Source: JAZKDW01 sp040387375 (GTDB lineage: Bacteria > Pseudomonadota > Gammaproteobacteria > Burkholderiales > Burkholderiaceae_D). From it: a DNA stretch of 64,000 nucleotides. Below are positions 8,526-16,810 of the stretch, piece by piece. A program made the translations under genes and the position numbers. Within the stretch, counting starts at the first letter, position 1. The number at the start of each line of letters is the position of its first letter. The notes under the pieces were generated by a model. It was not told the DNA's origin, did no database searches, and saw only the letters and a program-made list of their open reading frames with translations. The stretch lies in contig JAZKDW010000028.1 in assembly GCA_040387375.1 (NCBI GenBank), forward strand, positions 91,614 through 155,613. Direction: 5' to 3'.

Positions 8526-9323
8526 ATGCTATCCATCCGCCACGAAACAGTTTATCGCTACACCGCACCGCAGGGATACACCATCCAGCAATTGCGCCTG
8601 ACACCGCGCGCCGACCCGCATCTGCGCACGCTGTCCTGGCATATATCGGCCCCGGGACAATGCCATCCGTTCACCGATGCATTCGGCAACCTGAGTCACA
8701 TGCTCACCATTACCGGCCCGCATGACGAGGTGCACATCACCGCCCATGGCGTGGTCGAGGTTACAGCGCTCGATCGTGGACGGCTGGCGGAAAAGGGAGA
8801 ACTCTCGCCCTTGGTCTTTACGGTACCGACACGCCTGACCGAACCGATCGGCGCAGTGGCCGGGTTTGCCGCCCGACATTTGCACAGCGGTGCGCGCAGC
8901 AAGGACCTGCTCGCGCTGGCCGAGTCCATCCGTGGTGCAGTGGAGTACCAAACCGGTGCGACCGGCGTCACCAGCACGGCGGCTGACGCACTATTATTGG
9001 GAAGAGGTGTGTGCCAGGATCATGCCCACCTGTTCCTCGCCTGTTGTCATACCCGGCAAATTCCGGCGCGCTACGTGTCCGGTTATATCGATCCGGGCAC
9101 CAGCGAGCATGCGGAAAGCCATGCCTGGGTCGACGTATGGGTCGAGGAAGTGGATTTTGCCGGCTGGGTCAGCATCGATGTGACACATGCCCGATTCGAA
9201 AATGCCTCCTATTGCCGGCTTGCCGTCGGACGCGACTATGATTCCGCGGCGCCGGTGCGCGGTGTGCGGCATGGCGGCGGCGAGGAGTCGCTCTCCGTGC
9301 GCGTCAACGTCAGCGCCGGATAA
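8526..9323 (+). CDS. Transglutaminase-like protein with bacterial transglutaminase N-terminal domain
   Basis: A 265-residue protein. The N-terminal beta region opens MLSIRHETVYRYTAP, typical of the bacterial transglutaminase-like N domain. The papain-like core has the catalytic Cys in LLLGRGVCQDHAHLFL, the His in HAESHAWVDVWVEEV and the Asp in VSIDVTHAR. It lies 7 bp after the alpha-E gene. Relatives are likely peptidases or amidases, and in this context may act on the product of the ATP-grasp ligase (inference). The ATG at 8526 follows the preceding stop and matches the family start. Confidence 0.92.
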   Translation: MLSIRHETVYRYTAPQGYTIQQLRLTPRADPHLRTLSWHISAPGQCHPFTDAFGNLSHMLTITGPHDEVHITAHGVVEVTALDRGRLAEKGELSPLVFTVPTRLTEPIGAVAGFAARHLHSGARSKDLLALAESIRGAVEYQTGATGVTSTAADALLLGRGVCQDHAHLFLACCHTRQIPARYVSGYIDPGTSEHAESHAWVDVWVEEVDFAGWVSIDVTHARFENASYCRLAVGRDYDSAAPVRGVRHGGGEESLSVRVNVSAG

Positions 9324-9382
9324 AACGGAAGGCACCTGGGCGCTTGCGGTAAAATCCCGCCTTTGCCTTCCTGACTGCCATC

Positions 9383-10261
9383 ATGACTTATTGTGTTGCC
9401 ATGCGCCTCGATGCCGGGCTGGTTTTCCTGTCCGACTCCAGGACCAATGCCGGCGTCGACCAGGTCGGGACTTTCCGCAAGATGAACGTCTACGAAAAAT
9501 CCGGCGAGCGTTTGATGGTGCTGATGACATCGGGCAATTTGTCTCTATCACAATCGATCCGCCATATCGCCGGCGAACATGTCACCGCCGACGGCAAGAG
9601 CATCTGGACCGTGAGCTCGATCTATGAAGCCGCCCAGATCGTCGGCGAAGCGATCCGCCTGGTCCACGACCGCGATGCGAGGTCACTGCGGCAATTCGGC
9701 GTCGATTTTGACGTCGGCATCATTTTCGGCGGCCAGATCAAGGGTGAACGCTGCCGGCTGTTCCAGATGTACTCGGCTGGCAATTTTATTGAATCGCACG
9801 ATGAAAATACCTATTTTCAAATCGGCGAAGCAAAATATGGCAAACCGATCATCGACCGCGTGATCACACCGGCCTCGACGCTGGATGAAGCTGCCAAGTG
9901 TGTGCTGATCTCGATGGATTCGACACTGCGTTCCAATATCTCGGTCGGGCTGCCGCTGGACTTGCTGATTTATGAAGCCGATACGCTGGCGGTGACACGC
10001 TTCGTGACGATCGACGAAAAAAATCAGTATTTCCAGATGATCCGCACTACCTGGGGTCAGCAGCTCAAGCGCAATTTCGAATCAATCGCCGATCCGGTCT
10101 GGGAGTCGGCGCCGCACGCCGCGAACGGGCTGTCGGGCATGAATACGCCCGGCCAACCGGTGCGTGTGCCGCCGCCAGCGGACCCCGGCGCCACGTCTGC
10201 GGACCATCCGGCCTCACTGCAGACGCTGGCCCAGCGGACGAGCGGGAAAGAGCAGCACTGA
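9383..10261 (+). CDS. Anbu, proteasome-like protease
   Basis: A 292-residue N-terminal nucleophile hydrolase of the 20S proteasome beta superfamily, in the Anbu (ancestral beta subunit) group. After Met removal the sequence begins TYCVAMRLDAGLVF, leaving Thr as nucleophile. SDSRTNAGVD supplies Asp18 and FRKMN supplies Lys33 (Met counted as 1), the expected catalytic partners. The last 60 or so residues are Pro/Ala-rich and probably disordered. It closes the ATP-grasp/alpha-E/transglutaminase unit, 59 bp after the third gene. Anbu forms open ring- or helix-like oligomers in studied species; its physiological substrate is unknown. Confidence 0.92.
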   Translation: MTYCVAMRLDAGLVFLSDSRTNAGVDQVGTFRKMNVYEKSGERLMVLMTSGNLSLSQSIRHIAGEHVTADGKSIWTVSSIYEAAQIVGEAIRLVHDRDARSLRQFGVDFDVGIIFGGQIKGERCRLFQMYSAGNFIESHDENTYFQIGEAKYGKPIIDRVITPASTLDEAAKCVLISMDSTLRSNISVGLPLDLLIYEADTLAVTRFVTIDEKNQYFQMIRTTWGQQLKRNFESIADPVWESAPHAANGLSGMNTPGQPVRVPPPADPGATSADHPASLQTLAQRTSGKEQH

Positions 10262-10309
10262 CATTCGTAAAAAAAGCCGGGCAGCCTTTTTTATCGGATG
10301 AGCGCTGAA

Positions 10310-11353
10310 TCAGACCACGATCGTCTGTGCCTCATCACCCTGGCGTTCGCGAATTTCGCCGATGCGGGTGACCGTCTCCCCCGCCGCCTGCAATTGCGCT
10401 TGCGCCGCATCCGCATTCTCTTTCGATACGATTACCGCCATGCCGATACCGCAATTGAAGACGCGGTGCATTTCGGCATCGGCCACACCGCCATGCTGCT
10501 GCAGCCAGCCAAACAGCGGCGGCATGGTCCACGCATCACGATGCAGGACGGCAGTCAGGTGCTTTTGCAGCACGCGCGGCACGTTCTCGACCAGGCCGCC
10601 GCCGGTGATATGCACCATGCCCTTGACCTCCAGCGTGTCCATCAACGCCAGCAAGGGTTTGACATAGATATGGGTGGGCGCCATCAGCACGTCGGCCAGC
10701 TTGCGGCCATGGAAATCGGCGTTCAGGTCCGGCTGGGCCACTGAAATGATCTTGCGAACCAGGGAATAGCCATTCGAATGTGCACCCGAGGAAGCCAGCC
10801 CCAGCACCACGTCGCCCGGGATGATCTTGGTGCCGTCGATGATCTTCGACTTTTCCACCGCGCCGACCGCAAAGCCTGCCAGGTCGTATTCGCCGTCCGG
10901 GTACATGCTCGGCATTTCGGCCGTTTCGCCGCCGATCAGCGCGCAGCCGGCCAGTTCGCAGCCCTGGGCAATGCCCTTGATGACATCGGTGGCGGTCGGC
11001 ACATCGAGCTTGCCACATGCAAAATAATCAAGGAAAAACAAGGGTTCAGCCCCCTGCACCAGGATATCGTTGACGCTCATCGCGACCAGGTCGATGCCGA
11101 CGGTGTCATGTTTTTTCAGGTGAAAGGCAAGCTTGAGCTTGGTGCCGACACCATCGGTGCCGGATACCAGCACCGGTTCCTTGTATTTCTTGCTCACCTC
11201 GAACAGGGCGCCAAAACCGCCGATCCCGCCCATGACACCTTCCCGCATGGTCCGTTTGGCAAATGGCTTGATGGCTTCTACCAGCGCATCGCCGGCATCG
11301 ATATCGACGCCGGCGTCGCGGTAAGACAGGGAAACGTTAGGTGTGGAACTCAT
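10310..11353 (-). CDS. purM: Phosphoribosylformylglycinamidine cyclo-ligase (AIR synthetase)
   Basis: PurM converts FGAM plus ATP to aminoimidazole ribonucleotide, the fifth step of de novo purine synthesis. The 347-residue product starts MSSTPNVSLSYRDAGVDID and includes VSGTDGVGTKLKLAF, DCGALIGGETAEMP-like sequence (ALIGGETAEMPSMYPDGEYD) and HITGGGLVENVPRVL, all diagnostic. The frame is open 21 codons upstream, but homologues begin at MSSTPN. It is convergent with Anbu and divergent from hda; purN is not adjacent. Confidence 0.97.
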   Translation of the reverse strand: MSSTPNVSLSYRDAGVDIDAGDALVEAIKPFAKRTMREGVMGGIGGFGALFEVSKKYKEPVLVSGTDGVGTKLKLAFHLKKHDTVGIDLVAMSVNDILVQGAEPLFFLDYFACGKLDVPTATDVIKGIAQGCELAGCALIGGETAEMPSMYPDGEYDLAGFAVGAVEKSKIIDGTKIIPGDVVLGLASSGAHSNGYSLVRKIISVAQPDLNADFHGRKLADVLMAPTHIYVKPLLALMDTLEVKGMVHITGGGLVENVPRVLQKHLTAVLHRDAWTMPPLFGWLQQHGGVADAEMHRVFNCGIGMAVIVSKENADAAQAQLQAAGETVTRIGEIRERQGDEAQTIVV

Positions 11354-11588
11354 GATGTATTTGGCGGCAGAGGCGGTAAAATAGAGTGTTGGGACCAGAC
11401 TGATGTAGCCGGCCAAACCGACATTTTATCAAATCGATCCAACTAACCTGTCATTTCATGTCATTTTCTTTCACCGCAGAGCACAGACAAACCAAACCCG
11501 GCCTCCTGTCCCGGCCATCGTCGGCACTCCCGTCCCTGTCCGCCGCGCGGGTTGCCGCGTTCGTCCGCTGCAGTGTTCACCGTCAGCC

Positions 11589-12275
11589 ATGAGGCAATTG
11601 CTGCTCGATCTGGTAGCGGACAAGCCTCAGACCCTCGATACCTTCGTGACCGGTCAGAATGCGGAGCTGGCCCATTTGCTGCGACTTGTCGGGCAAGGCC
11701 GGGCGGCGCCGTTAAGCGAGCGCTTCATTTATGTCTGGGGCGAAGCGGGCGCCGGCAAAACCCATCTGCTGAAAGCGCTTGCGGCCGCGCCGAACGCACG
11801 CTACCTGAGCGCGGCCAGCGCCACCGACGACAGTTTCCTGTTCGATCACGAAATAACACTGTACCTGCTCGACGACTGCGAAACGCTGTCGCCTGAATGC
11901 CAGATCGCCGCCTTCAATTTATTCAACCAGGTGCGTGAGAACGGCGCCACGCTGGTGGCCAGCGGCGCGACGGCGCCGGCCGCGCTGCAGGTACGCGAGG
12001 ATCTGCGGACCCGGCTGGGATGGGGACTGATCTACCAGGTGCATGGCCTGACCGACGACGAAAAAATCGCCGCACTGACGCAAGCGGCCCTCGCCCGTGG
12101 CCTGAGCGTGTCGCCGGGCGTGTTACCCTACCTGATTACCCATTTCCAGCGCGATATGCGATCGTTATCGGCAATGCTTGACGCATTGGACCAGTATTCG
12201 CTGGAAACGCAACGTCCGGTCACCTTACCGTTATTACGCAGCCTTTTGCAACTTGGAGATGAACCAAAAGCATGA
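11589..12275 (+). CDS. hda: DnaA regulatory inactivator Hda
   Basis: A 228-residue AAA+ protein related to domain III of DnaA. With the sliding clamp, Hda stimulates hydrolysis of DnaA-bound ATP and prevents over-initiation of replication. It begins MRQLLLDLVADKPQTLDTFV; QLLLDL resembles the clamp-binding motif. The Walker A region is GEAGAGKTH (51-59), followed by LYLLDDCETLSPECQ and a C-terminal helical lid with RDMRSLSAMLDALD. It overlaps the next gene by 4 bp and heads a row of co-oriented genes. Confidence 0.93.
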   Translation: MRQLLLDLVADKPQTLDTFVTGQNAELAHLLRLVGQGRAAPLSERFIYVWGEAGAGKTHLLKALAAAPNARYLSAASATDDSFLFDHEITLYLLDDCETLSPECQIAAFNLFNQVRENGATLVASGATAPAALQVREDLRTRLGWGLIYQVHGLTDDEKIAALTQAALARGLSVSPGVLPYLITHFQRDMRSLSAMLDALDQYSLETQRPVTLPLLRSLLQLGDEPKA

Positions 12276-12946
12276 CCAACCTGGCACTCTTCGATCTCGA
12301 CCATACGCTGCTGCCGCTGGATTCCGACTATGAATGGGGACAGTTCCTGGCGCGCACCGGCGCGGTGGAACCGGTGGCATTTGCACAGCGCAACGCTGAT
12401 TTTTTCCTGCAGTATCAGGCAGGGACGCTCAACCCGGTGGAATACCTGGAATTCGTGTTCGGCACGCTGGCCCGCTTCCCGCGCCGGCAGCTGGATGACT
12501 GGCACCTGCAGTTCATGGATGAAGTCATTCATCCGGCCCTGCTTCCCGCAGCACGGACGCTGGTAAGGCAGCATCAGGATGCCGGCGACCTGGTAGCCAT
12601 CATCACCGCCACCAACCGCTTCGTGACCGCGCCGATCGCGAGGGCCTTCGGCGTCGATATCCTGATCGCGGCGGAACCCGAACTGAGCGCCGACGGCGAC
12701 ATCACCGGCCGGCTGGTGGGCGTGCCGCCGTACGGCGAAGGCAAAGTCACCAATATCAAGCTCTGGCTTGCCACGCTGGGAAAAACGCTGCAGAGTTTCG
12801 AACGCAGCACCTTTTACAGCGATTCGCAAAACGATATTCCCCTCCTGACCAACGTGACACACCCGGTCGCGACCAACCCCAATGCCAAGCTGAGCGCGCA
12901 TGCAATCGCGCACGGCTGGCCCATCCTACATTTATTCAATGATTAA
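12272..12946 (+). CDS. HAD-IB family phosphatase (SerB-like)
   Basis: A 224-residue haloacid dehalogenase-type hydrolase. Motif I is FDLDHTLLPLDSD, motif II sits in IITATNRF, and motif III/IV is FYSDSQNDIPLL. The layout fits the HAD-IB subgroup with a helical cap (phosphoserine phosphatase-like). The substrate is not evident. It overlaps hda by 4 bp and pcnB by 8 bp, so it is translationally coupled to both. Confidence 0.9.
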   Translation: MTNLALFDLDHTLLPLDSDYEWGQFLARTGAVEPVAFAQRNADFFLQYQAGTLNPVEYLEFVFGTLARFPRRQLDDWHLQFMDEVIHPALLPAARTLVRQHQDAGDLVAIITATNRFVTAPIARAFGVDILIAAEPELSADGDITGRLVGVPPYGEGKVTNIKLWLATLGKTLQSFERSTFYSDSQNDIPLLTNVTHPVATNPNAKLSAHAIAHGWPILHLFND

Positions 12947-14306
12947 GAAGCTTATCCGGCGCATCCTGGGCAAAAAAAATCCGCCCGCAGACCTCACCCA
13001 GCCTGTCATTCTCGGCCCGCAAGAACATGGCATCGATCCCAAGCTGGTGTCGTCGAATGCGATACGCGTGACACAAAGCCTGCAGGAGGCCGGCTTCAAG
13101 GCGCTGCTGGTCGGCGGCGCCGTACGCGACCTGCTGCTGGGCATCAAGCCCAAGGATTTCGATATCGCGACCAATGCGACGCCGGAGCAGGTCAAGCGGC
13201 TGTTCCGCCGCGCATTCATCATCGGCAAGCGCTTCCAGATCGTGCATGTGATGTTCGGCCAGGACCTGCTGGAAGTCACCACCTTCCGCGGCACCTCGCA
13301 GGATAGCGCACCAAAGGATGAGCACGGACGGGTATTGCGCGACAACACGTTCGGCGAACAGCATGAGGACGCCGTGCGGCGCGACTTCACCATCAACGCC
13401 ATGTATTACGATCCGGCCACCCAGACGGTGTTCGATTATCACGGCGGCATCGCCGATATCCGCAGCAAGACATTACGCATGATCGGTGTGCCGGAAGCCC
13501 GCTATCGCGAAGATCCGGTGCGCCTGCTGCGGGTGGTGCGTTTTGCCGCCAAACTGCAATTCACCATCGATCCGGCAACCAGGGGACCGATCTCGGTGAT
13601 GGCGCCGCTCATCAACAATGTGCCGGCCGCGCGGGTATTCGACGAGATGCTCAAGCTGCTGATGAGCGGTCATGCGTTGGCTTGCCTGCAGCAATTGCGC
13701 AAGGAAGGTTTGCACCATGGCTTGCTGCCCTTGCTCGATGTCGTGATGGAGCAGCCGCTGGGCGAAAAATTTGTCACGCTGGCGCTGGCCAGCACCGACG
13801 AACGTATCCAGCAGGGCAAGCCGGTCTCGCCGGGCTTTTTGTTTGCCTCCCTGTTATGGCATCAGGTGGTCGAGAAATGGTCGGCCTACCAGGCCGCCGG
13901 CGAATACCCGATTCCCGCGCTGCACCTGGCGGCTGACGATGTGCTGGATGCGCAAACCGACAAGCTGGCGCTGCAACGGAAGATCGCCTCCGACATGCGC
14001 GACATCTGGGCCATGCAGCCGCGCTTCGAGCGCCGCACCGGCAAGTCGCCTTACAAACTGCTGGAGCATCCGCGGCTGCGCGCCGGTTATGATTTCCTGC
14101 TGCTGCGTTGCGAGTCCGGCGAGATCGATGCCGAACTGGGCGAATGGTGGACCGCGTTCATGAACGCGGACGGCGGCGAACGCGAAGCGCTGCTTGCCCA
14201 GAAACCAAAAACCGATAGCGAGTCGGCCGGCGCCAAAAAACGCCCGCGCCGCCGCGGCGGCCGCGGCAGGCAGAAAGAAGCAGGCGTCAATGAAGGTGGC
14301 GAATGA
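12939..14306 (+). CDS. pcnB: Poly(A) polymerase I
   Basis: PcnB adds 3' poly(A) tails to RNA and promotes decay. The 455-residue product has the class II nucleotidyltransferase core with GGAVRDLLLGIKPKDFDIAT (metal-binding Asp pair), RRDFTINAMYYDP and RYREDPVRLLRVVRFAAKL. The C-terminus is strongly basic (KKRPRRRGGRGRQ), as in other PcnB proteins. Start chosen at the ATG at 12939 (MIKKLIRRILGKK), inside the end of the preceding gene. It overlaps folK by 4 bp, a common pairing. Confidence 0.96.
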   Translation: MIKKLIRRILGKKNPPADLTQPVILGPQEHGIDPKLVSSNAIRVTQSLQEAGFKALLVGGAVRDLLLGIKPKDFDIATNATPEQVKRLFRRAFIIGKRFQIVHVMFGQDLLEVTTFRGTSQDSAPKDEHGRVLRDNTFGEQHEDAVRRDFTINAMYYDPATQTVFDYHGGIADIRSKTLRMIGVPEARYREDPVRLLRVVRFAAKLQFTIDPATRGPISVMAPLINNVPAARVFDEMLKLLMSGHALACLQQLRKEGLHHGLLPLLDVVMEQPLGEKFVTLALASTDERIQQGKPVSPGFLFASLLWHQVVEKWSAYQAAGEYPIPALHLAADDVLDAQTDKLALQRKIASDMRDIWAMQPRFERRTGKSPYKLLEHPRLRAGYDFLLLRCESGEIDAELGEWWTAFMNADGGEREALLAQKPKTDSESAGAKKRPRRRGGRGRQKEAGVNEGGE

Positions 14307-14788
14307 CCACAGGGACGGTCGCGGCCTATATCGGGATCGGATCAAATCTGGGCGACGCACGCGGTAAGGTCGAAGATGCACTGCACGGACTGAACAGCTT
14401 GCCGGAAACGCGCCTGAGCGCCCGGTCTAGCCTGTTTCGCACAGCGCCAATCGATGCCGATGGTGATGACTACATCAACGCCGTCGCCCGCATCGACACC
14501 CGCATGCCGGCGCTTGAATTACTGCGCGCGCTGCAGCGGCTGGAGCAGGCAGCCGGACGCGAACGCCCGTATCCGAATGCCCCGCGCACGCTCGATCTCG
14601 ACATCCTTCTATACGGACAGCAGGAGATTTCCTCAGACATGCTGACCGTACCCCATCCGCGCCTGACCGTGCGTGCGTTTGCGCTGATCCCCTTGTTGCA
14701 GATCGACCCGTTGATAACGATCCCCGGGAAAGGACCCGCACATGCATTTGCGCCGGATGTTGCCGGGCAGGCGATTCAAAAGGCATGA
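14303..14788 (+). CDS. folK: 2-amino-4-hydroxy-6-hydroxymethyldihydropteridine pyrophosphokinase
   Basis: FolK transfers pyrophosphate from ATP to 6-hydroxymethyl-7,8-dihydropterin in folate synthesis. The 161-residue product shows YIGIGSNLGDARGKV, the loop region SLFRTAPID, and the signature NAPRTLDLDILLYG with the two metal-binding Asp residues. It starts inside the pcnB stop codon region (4-bp overlap), indicating coupling. Confidence 0.97.
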   Translation: MTTGTVAAYIGIGSNLGDARGKVEDALHGLNSLPETRLSARSSLFRTAPIDADGDDYINAVARIDTRMPALELLRALQRLEQAAGRERPYPNAPRTLDLDILLYGQQEISSDMLTVPHPRLTVRAFALIPLLQIDPLITIPGKGPAHAFAPDVAGQAIQKA

Positions 14789-14841
14789 GCCGGCGGCGCA
14801 GCCCTGCCCTGTTATTTCAACTGACTGAGTGAGTGAGCGCC

Positions 14842-15348
14842 ATGCAGATTCCTGTTCTCGTGCAGACCATCGGGCTGCTCACCTTGTCCAATTTTTTCAT
14901 GACGATCGCGTGGTACGGTCACCTGAAGAATTTTTCCAGCAAACCCTGGTGGATTGCGGCCCTAGAGCGGTTTGCGAGTCGGTGTGCGGATGATGCGGGT
15001 TGATTTGGGGTGCAGGGCAAGGCGCGAGGAGCGCCGTGTGGCGAGCCACACAAGCGACGAGCAACGCCGCCATGCGCCCCAAAGCGGCACGCAGCGCCGT
15101 ACACTGACTCGCAAACCGCTCTATCGAGCTGGGGCATTGCCTTGTTCGAATACCTGCTGCAGGTGCCGGCCAATCGCATCGGTTACACCGTACTGAGCCT
15201 GGCGCAACTGAAAATAATTCAGGAAGCCATTACACTGATCGTATTTGTGCCATTTGCAATGATTTATATGAGTCAGCCGTTCAAACTGGATTATGTCTGG
15301 GCGGCTTTATGTCTGGTGGGCGCTGTCTATTTCATCTTTAGATCATGA
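14842..15348 (+). pseudogene. DUF486 membrane protein gene interrupted by a 157-bp inverted-repeat element
   Basis: The first 41 codons read MQIPVLVQTIGLL through KPWWIAAL and the remainder reads SSWGIALFEYLLQVP to YFIFRS; joined, they give a 115-residue, four-helix DUF486 protein. They are split by a 159-bp insertion (157-bp element plus a duplicated TA). The insertion is a multiple of three, so the downstream half stays in frame, but a TGA at 15001-15003 inside the element stops translation after 53 codons. The stop codon overlaps the deoxynucleoside kinase start (ATGA). The gene is probably inactive unless the stop is read through or translation restarts. Confidence 0.85.
14965..15121. mobile_element. 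MITE-like non-autonomous element with TA target duplication
   Basis: The 21-base termini GAGCGGTTTGCGAGTCGGTGT (14965-14985) and 15101-15121 are inverted repeats matching at 20 of 21 positions. TA lies on each side (14963-14964 and 15122-15123), and removing the element plus one TA restores the DUF486 reading frame. The interior is itself largely self-complementary (TTTGGGG/CCCCAAA, GGCGC/GCGCC, GTGTGG-CGAG-CCACAC), so the whole element could fold into one long hairpin. There is no transposase. TA duplication suggests mobilisation by an IS630/Tc1-mariner-type enzyme encoded elsewhere (inference). Confidence 0.85.
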
Positions 15349-15977
15349 ATTTCGATAAATACAAATATATCGTTGTTGAAGGGCCGATCGGTGTCGGCAA
15401 AACCACCCTCTCGCGCAAGATCGCCGAGGCTTCCGGCGCCGAGACCTTGCTTGAAATGCCGGAAGAAAATCGATTCCTCGAACGGTTTTACCGCGACTCG
15501 GCACGTTATGCATTGCCTGCGCAGTTATCCTTCCTGTTTCAGCGTGTGAACCAGTTGCGCTCGTTCACGCACGGCGACGGCGCGGTCATTTCCGATTTCT
15601 TGCTCGACAAGGATCCGATGTTTGCGCAACTGACGCTGGCCGAAGATGAACTGGCCTTGTACCGGCAAGTGTACGAAACCCTGAATCCGCAAGCGCGTGT
15701 GCCGGACCTGGTGATTTATCTGCAGGCGCAACCGGAGACGCTGATCGAACGTGTCAGAAAACGCGGCGTGCCAATCGAAGCCGGCATCTCGGAATCCTAT
15801 CTGCGCCAGCTGTGCGAAAGTTACAGCCGCTTTTTTTATCACTACGACACTGCGCCCGTACTGACCGTGAATGCCGAACATCTGAACCCGATCGACAGCG
15901 GCGACGATTTCGAACTGCTGCTTGCGCATATCCGGAACATGCGCGGCAAGCGTGAATTTTTTAGCCGTGGAGAATGA
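15345..15977 (+). CDS. Deoxynucleoside kinase
   Basis: A 210-residue P-loop kinase of the deoxynucleoside kinase family, which phosphorylates deoxynucleosides for salvage. The P-loop is GPIGVGKT (13-20). Later come EMPEENRFLERFY, ISDFLLDKDPMFAQ (the position of the family's DR-type substrate/catalytic segment) and a lid region with ERVRKRG. Nucleoside specificity cannot be read from sequence. It overlaps the broken DUF486 gene by 4 bp and panB by 4 bp. Confidence 0.9.
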   Translation: MNFDKYKYIVVEGPIGVGKTTLSRKIAEASGAETLLEMPEENRFLERFYRDSARYALPAQLSFLFQRVNQLRSFTHGDGAVISDFLLDKDPMFAQLTLAEDELALYRQVYETLNPQARVPDLVIYLQAQPETLIERVRKRGVPIEAGISESYLRQLCESYSRFFYHYDTAPVLTVNAEHLNPIDSGDDFELLLAHIRNMRGKREFFSRGE

Positions 15978-16810
15978 AGATGGCAGGATATCTGCAAGAA
16001 AACGAAGGTGCCGGACGCAGCAAACCGGTCACGATATCGACCCTGGCGGCGATGCGCGCCAAGGGCGAAAAAATCACCATGCTGACCTGCTACGATGCCA
16101 GCTTTGCGGCATTGATGGATCGCTGCGGTGTCGAGATGCTGCTGGTCGGCGATTCGCTGGGCATGGTGTGCCAGGGCCACAACTCGACGCTGCCGGTGTC
16201 ATTGACCGACATGGCTTACCATACCGCCAGCGTTGCACGCGGTAATAAAACAGCGCTGCTGGTTGCCGATATGCCGTTCGGCACGTACGCGACACCCGAA
16301 TCGGCATTCAAGCATGCAGCACGCCTGATGCAGGCCGGCGCGCAGATGGTCAAGATCGAAGGCGGCGCGTGGCTGGAGGGGACGATTCGATTCCTCACCG
16401 AACGGGCGATCCCGGTGTGCGCGCATCTCGGCCTGACACCGCAATCGGTGCATCAGCTGGGTGGCTTCAAGGTGCAGGGAAAAACGGCTGAAGGCGCCGA
16501 CCGGTTAATGGCCGATGCGTACACCGTGCAAGCCGCCGGCGCGGCTCTCCTGGTGCTGGAGGCCATTCCTACCGCTCTCGGCAAGCAGGTCACGGACGCG
16601 TTGACCATTCCCACCATCGGTATCGGCGCCGGACCGGATTGCTCCGGCCAGGTATTGGTCATGCATGATTTGCTCGGCGTCTTCCCGGGCCACAAGGCGC
16701 GTTTCGTGAAAAACTTCATGGACGGCCAGACCAGTATCGATGCAGCGGTCCAGGCTTATGTCGCAGCAGTCAAGGACAAGTCATTCCCGGCGCCTGAGCA
16801 CTGTTTCTAA
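15974..16810 (+). CDS. panB: 3-methyl-2-oxobutanoate hydroxymethyltransferase
   Basis: PanB makes ketopantoate from alpha-ketoisovalerate and 5,10-methylenetetrahydrofolate, the first committed step of pantothenate synthesis. The 278-residue product has MLTCYDASFAALMDRCGVEM, LLVGDSLGMVCQGHNSTLPV, and TIGIGAGPDCSGQVLVMHDL. An alternative ATG six bases downstream (MAGYL) is possible. panC is not next door. Its TAA stop overlaps the stop codon of the convergent carbonic anhydrase gene. Confidence 0.96.
   Translation: MKMAGYLQENEGAGRSKPVTISTLAAMRAKGEKITMLTCYDASFAALMDRCGVEMLLVGDSLGMVCQGHNSTLPVSLTDMAYHTASVARGNKTALLVADMPFGTYATPESAFKHAARLMQAGAQMVKIEGGAWLEGTIRFLTERAIPVCAHLGLTPQSVHQLGGFKVQGKTAEGADRLMADAYTVQAAGAALLVLEAIPTALGKQVTDALTIPTIGIGAGPDCSGQVLVMHDLLGVFPGHKARFVKNFMDGQTSIDAAVQAYVAAVKDKSFPAPEHCF

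Noticed and set aside
10266..10288. Possible bidirectional terminator AAAAAAG...CTTTTTT between Anbu and purM
   Set aside because: The stem is almost only A-T with poor GC pairing inside, so termination is not well supported, though the position is right.
15010..15348. Independent 112-codon gene starting inside the inverted-repeat element
   Set aside because: The first ~38 codons are transposon-like sequence; the rest is the C-terminal part of the interrupted DUF486 gene.
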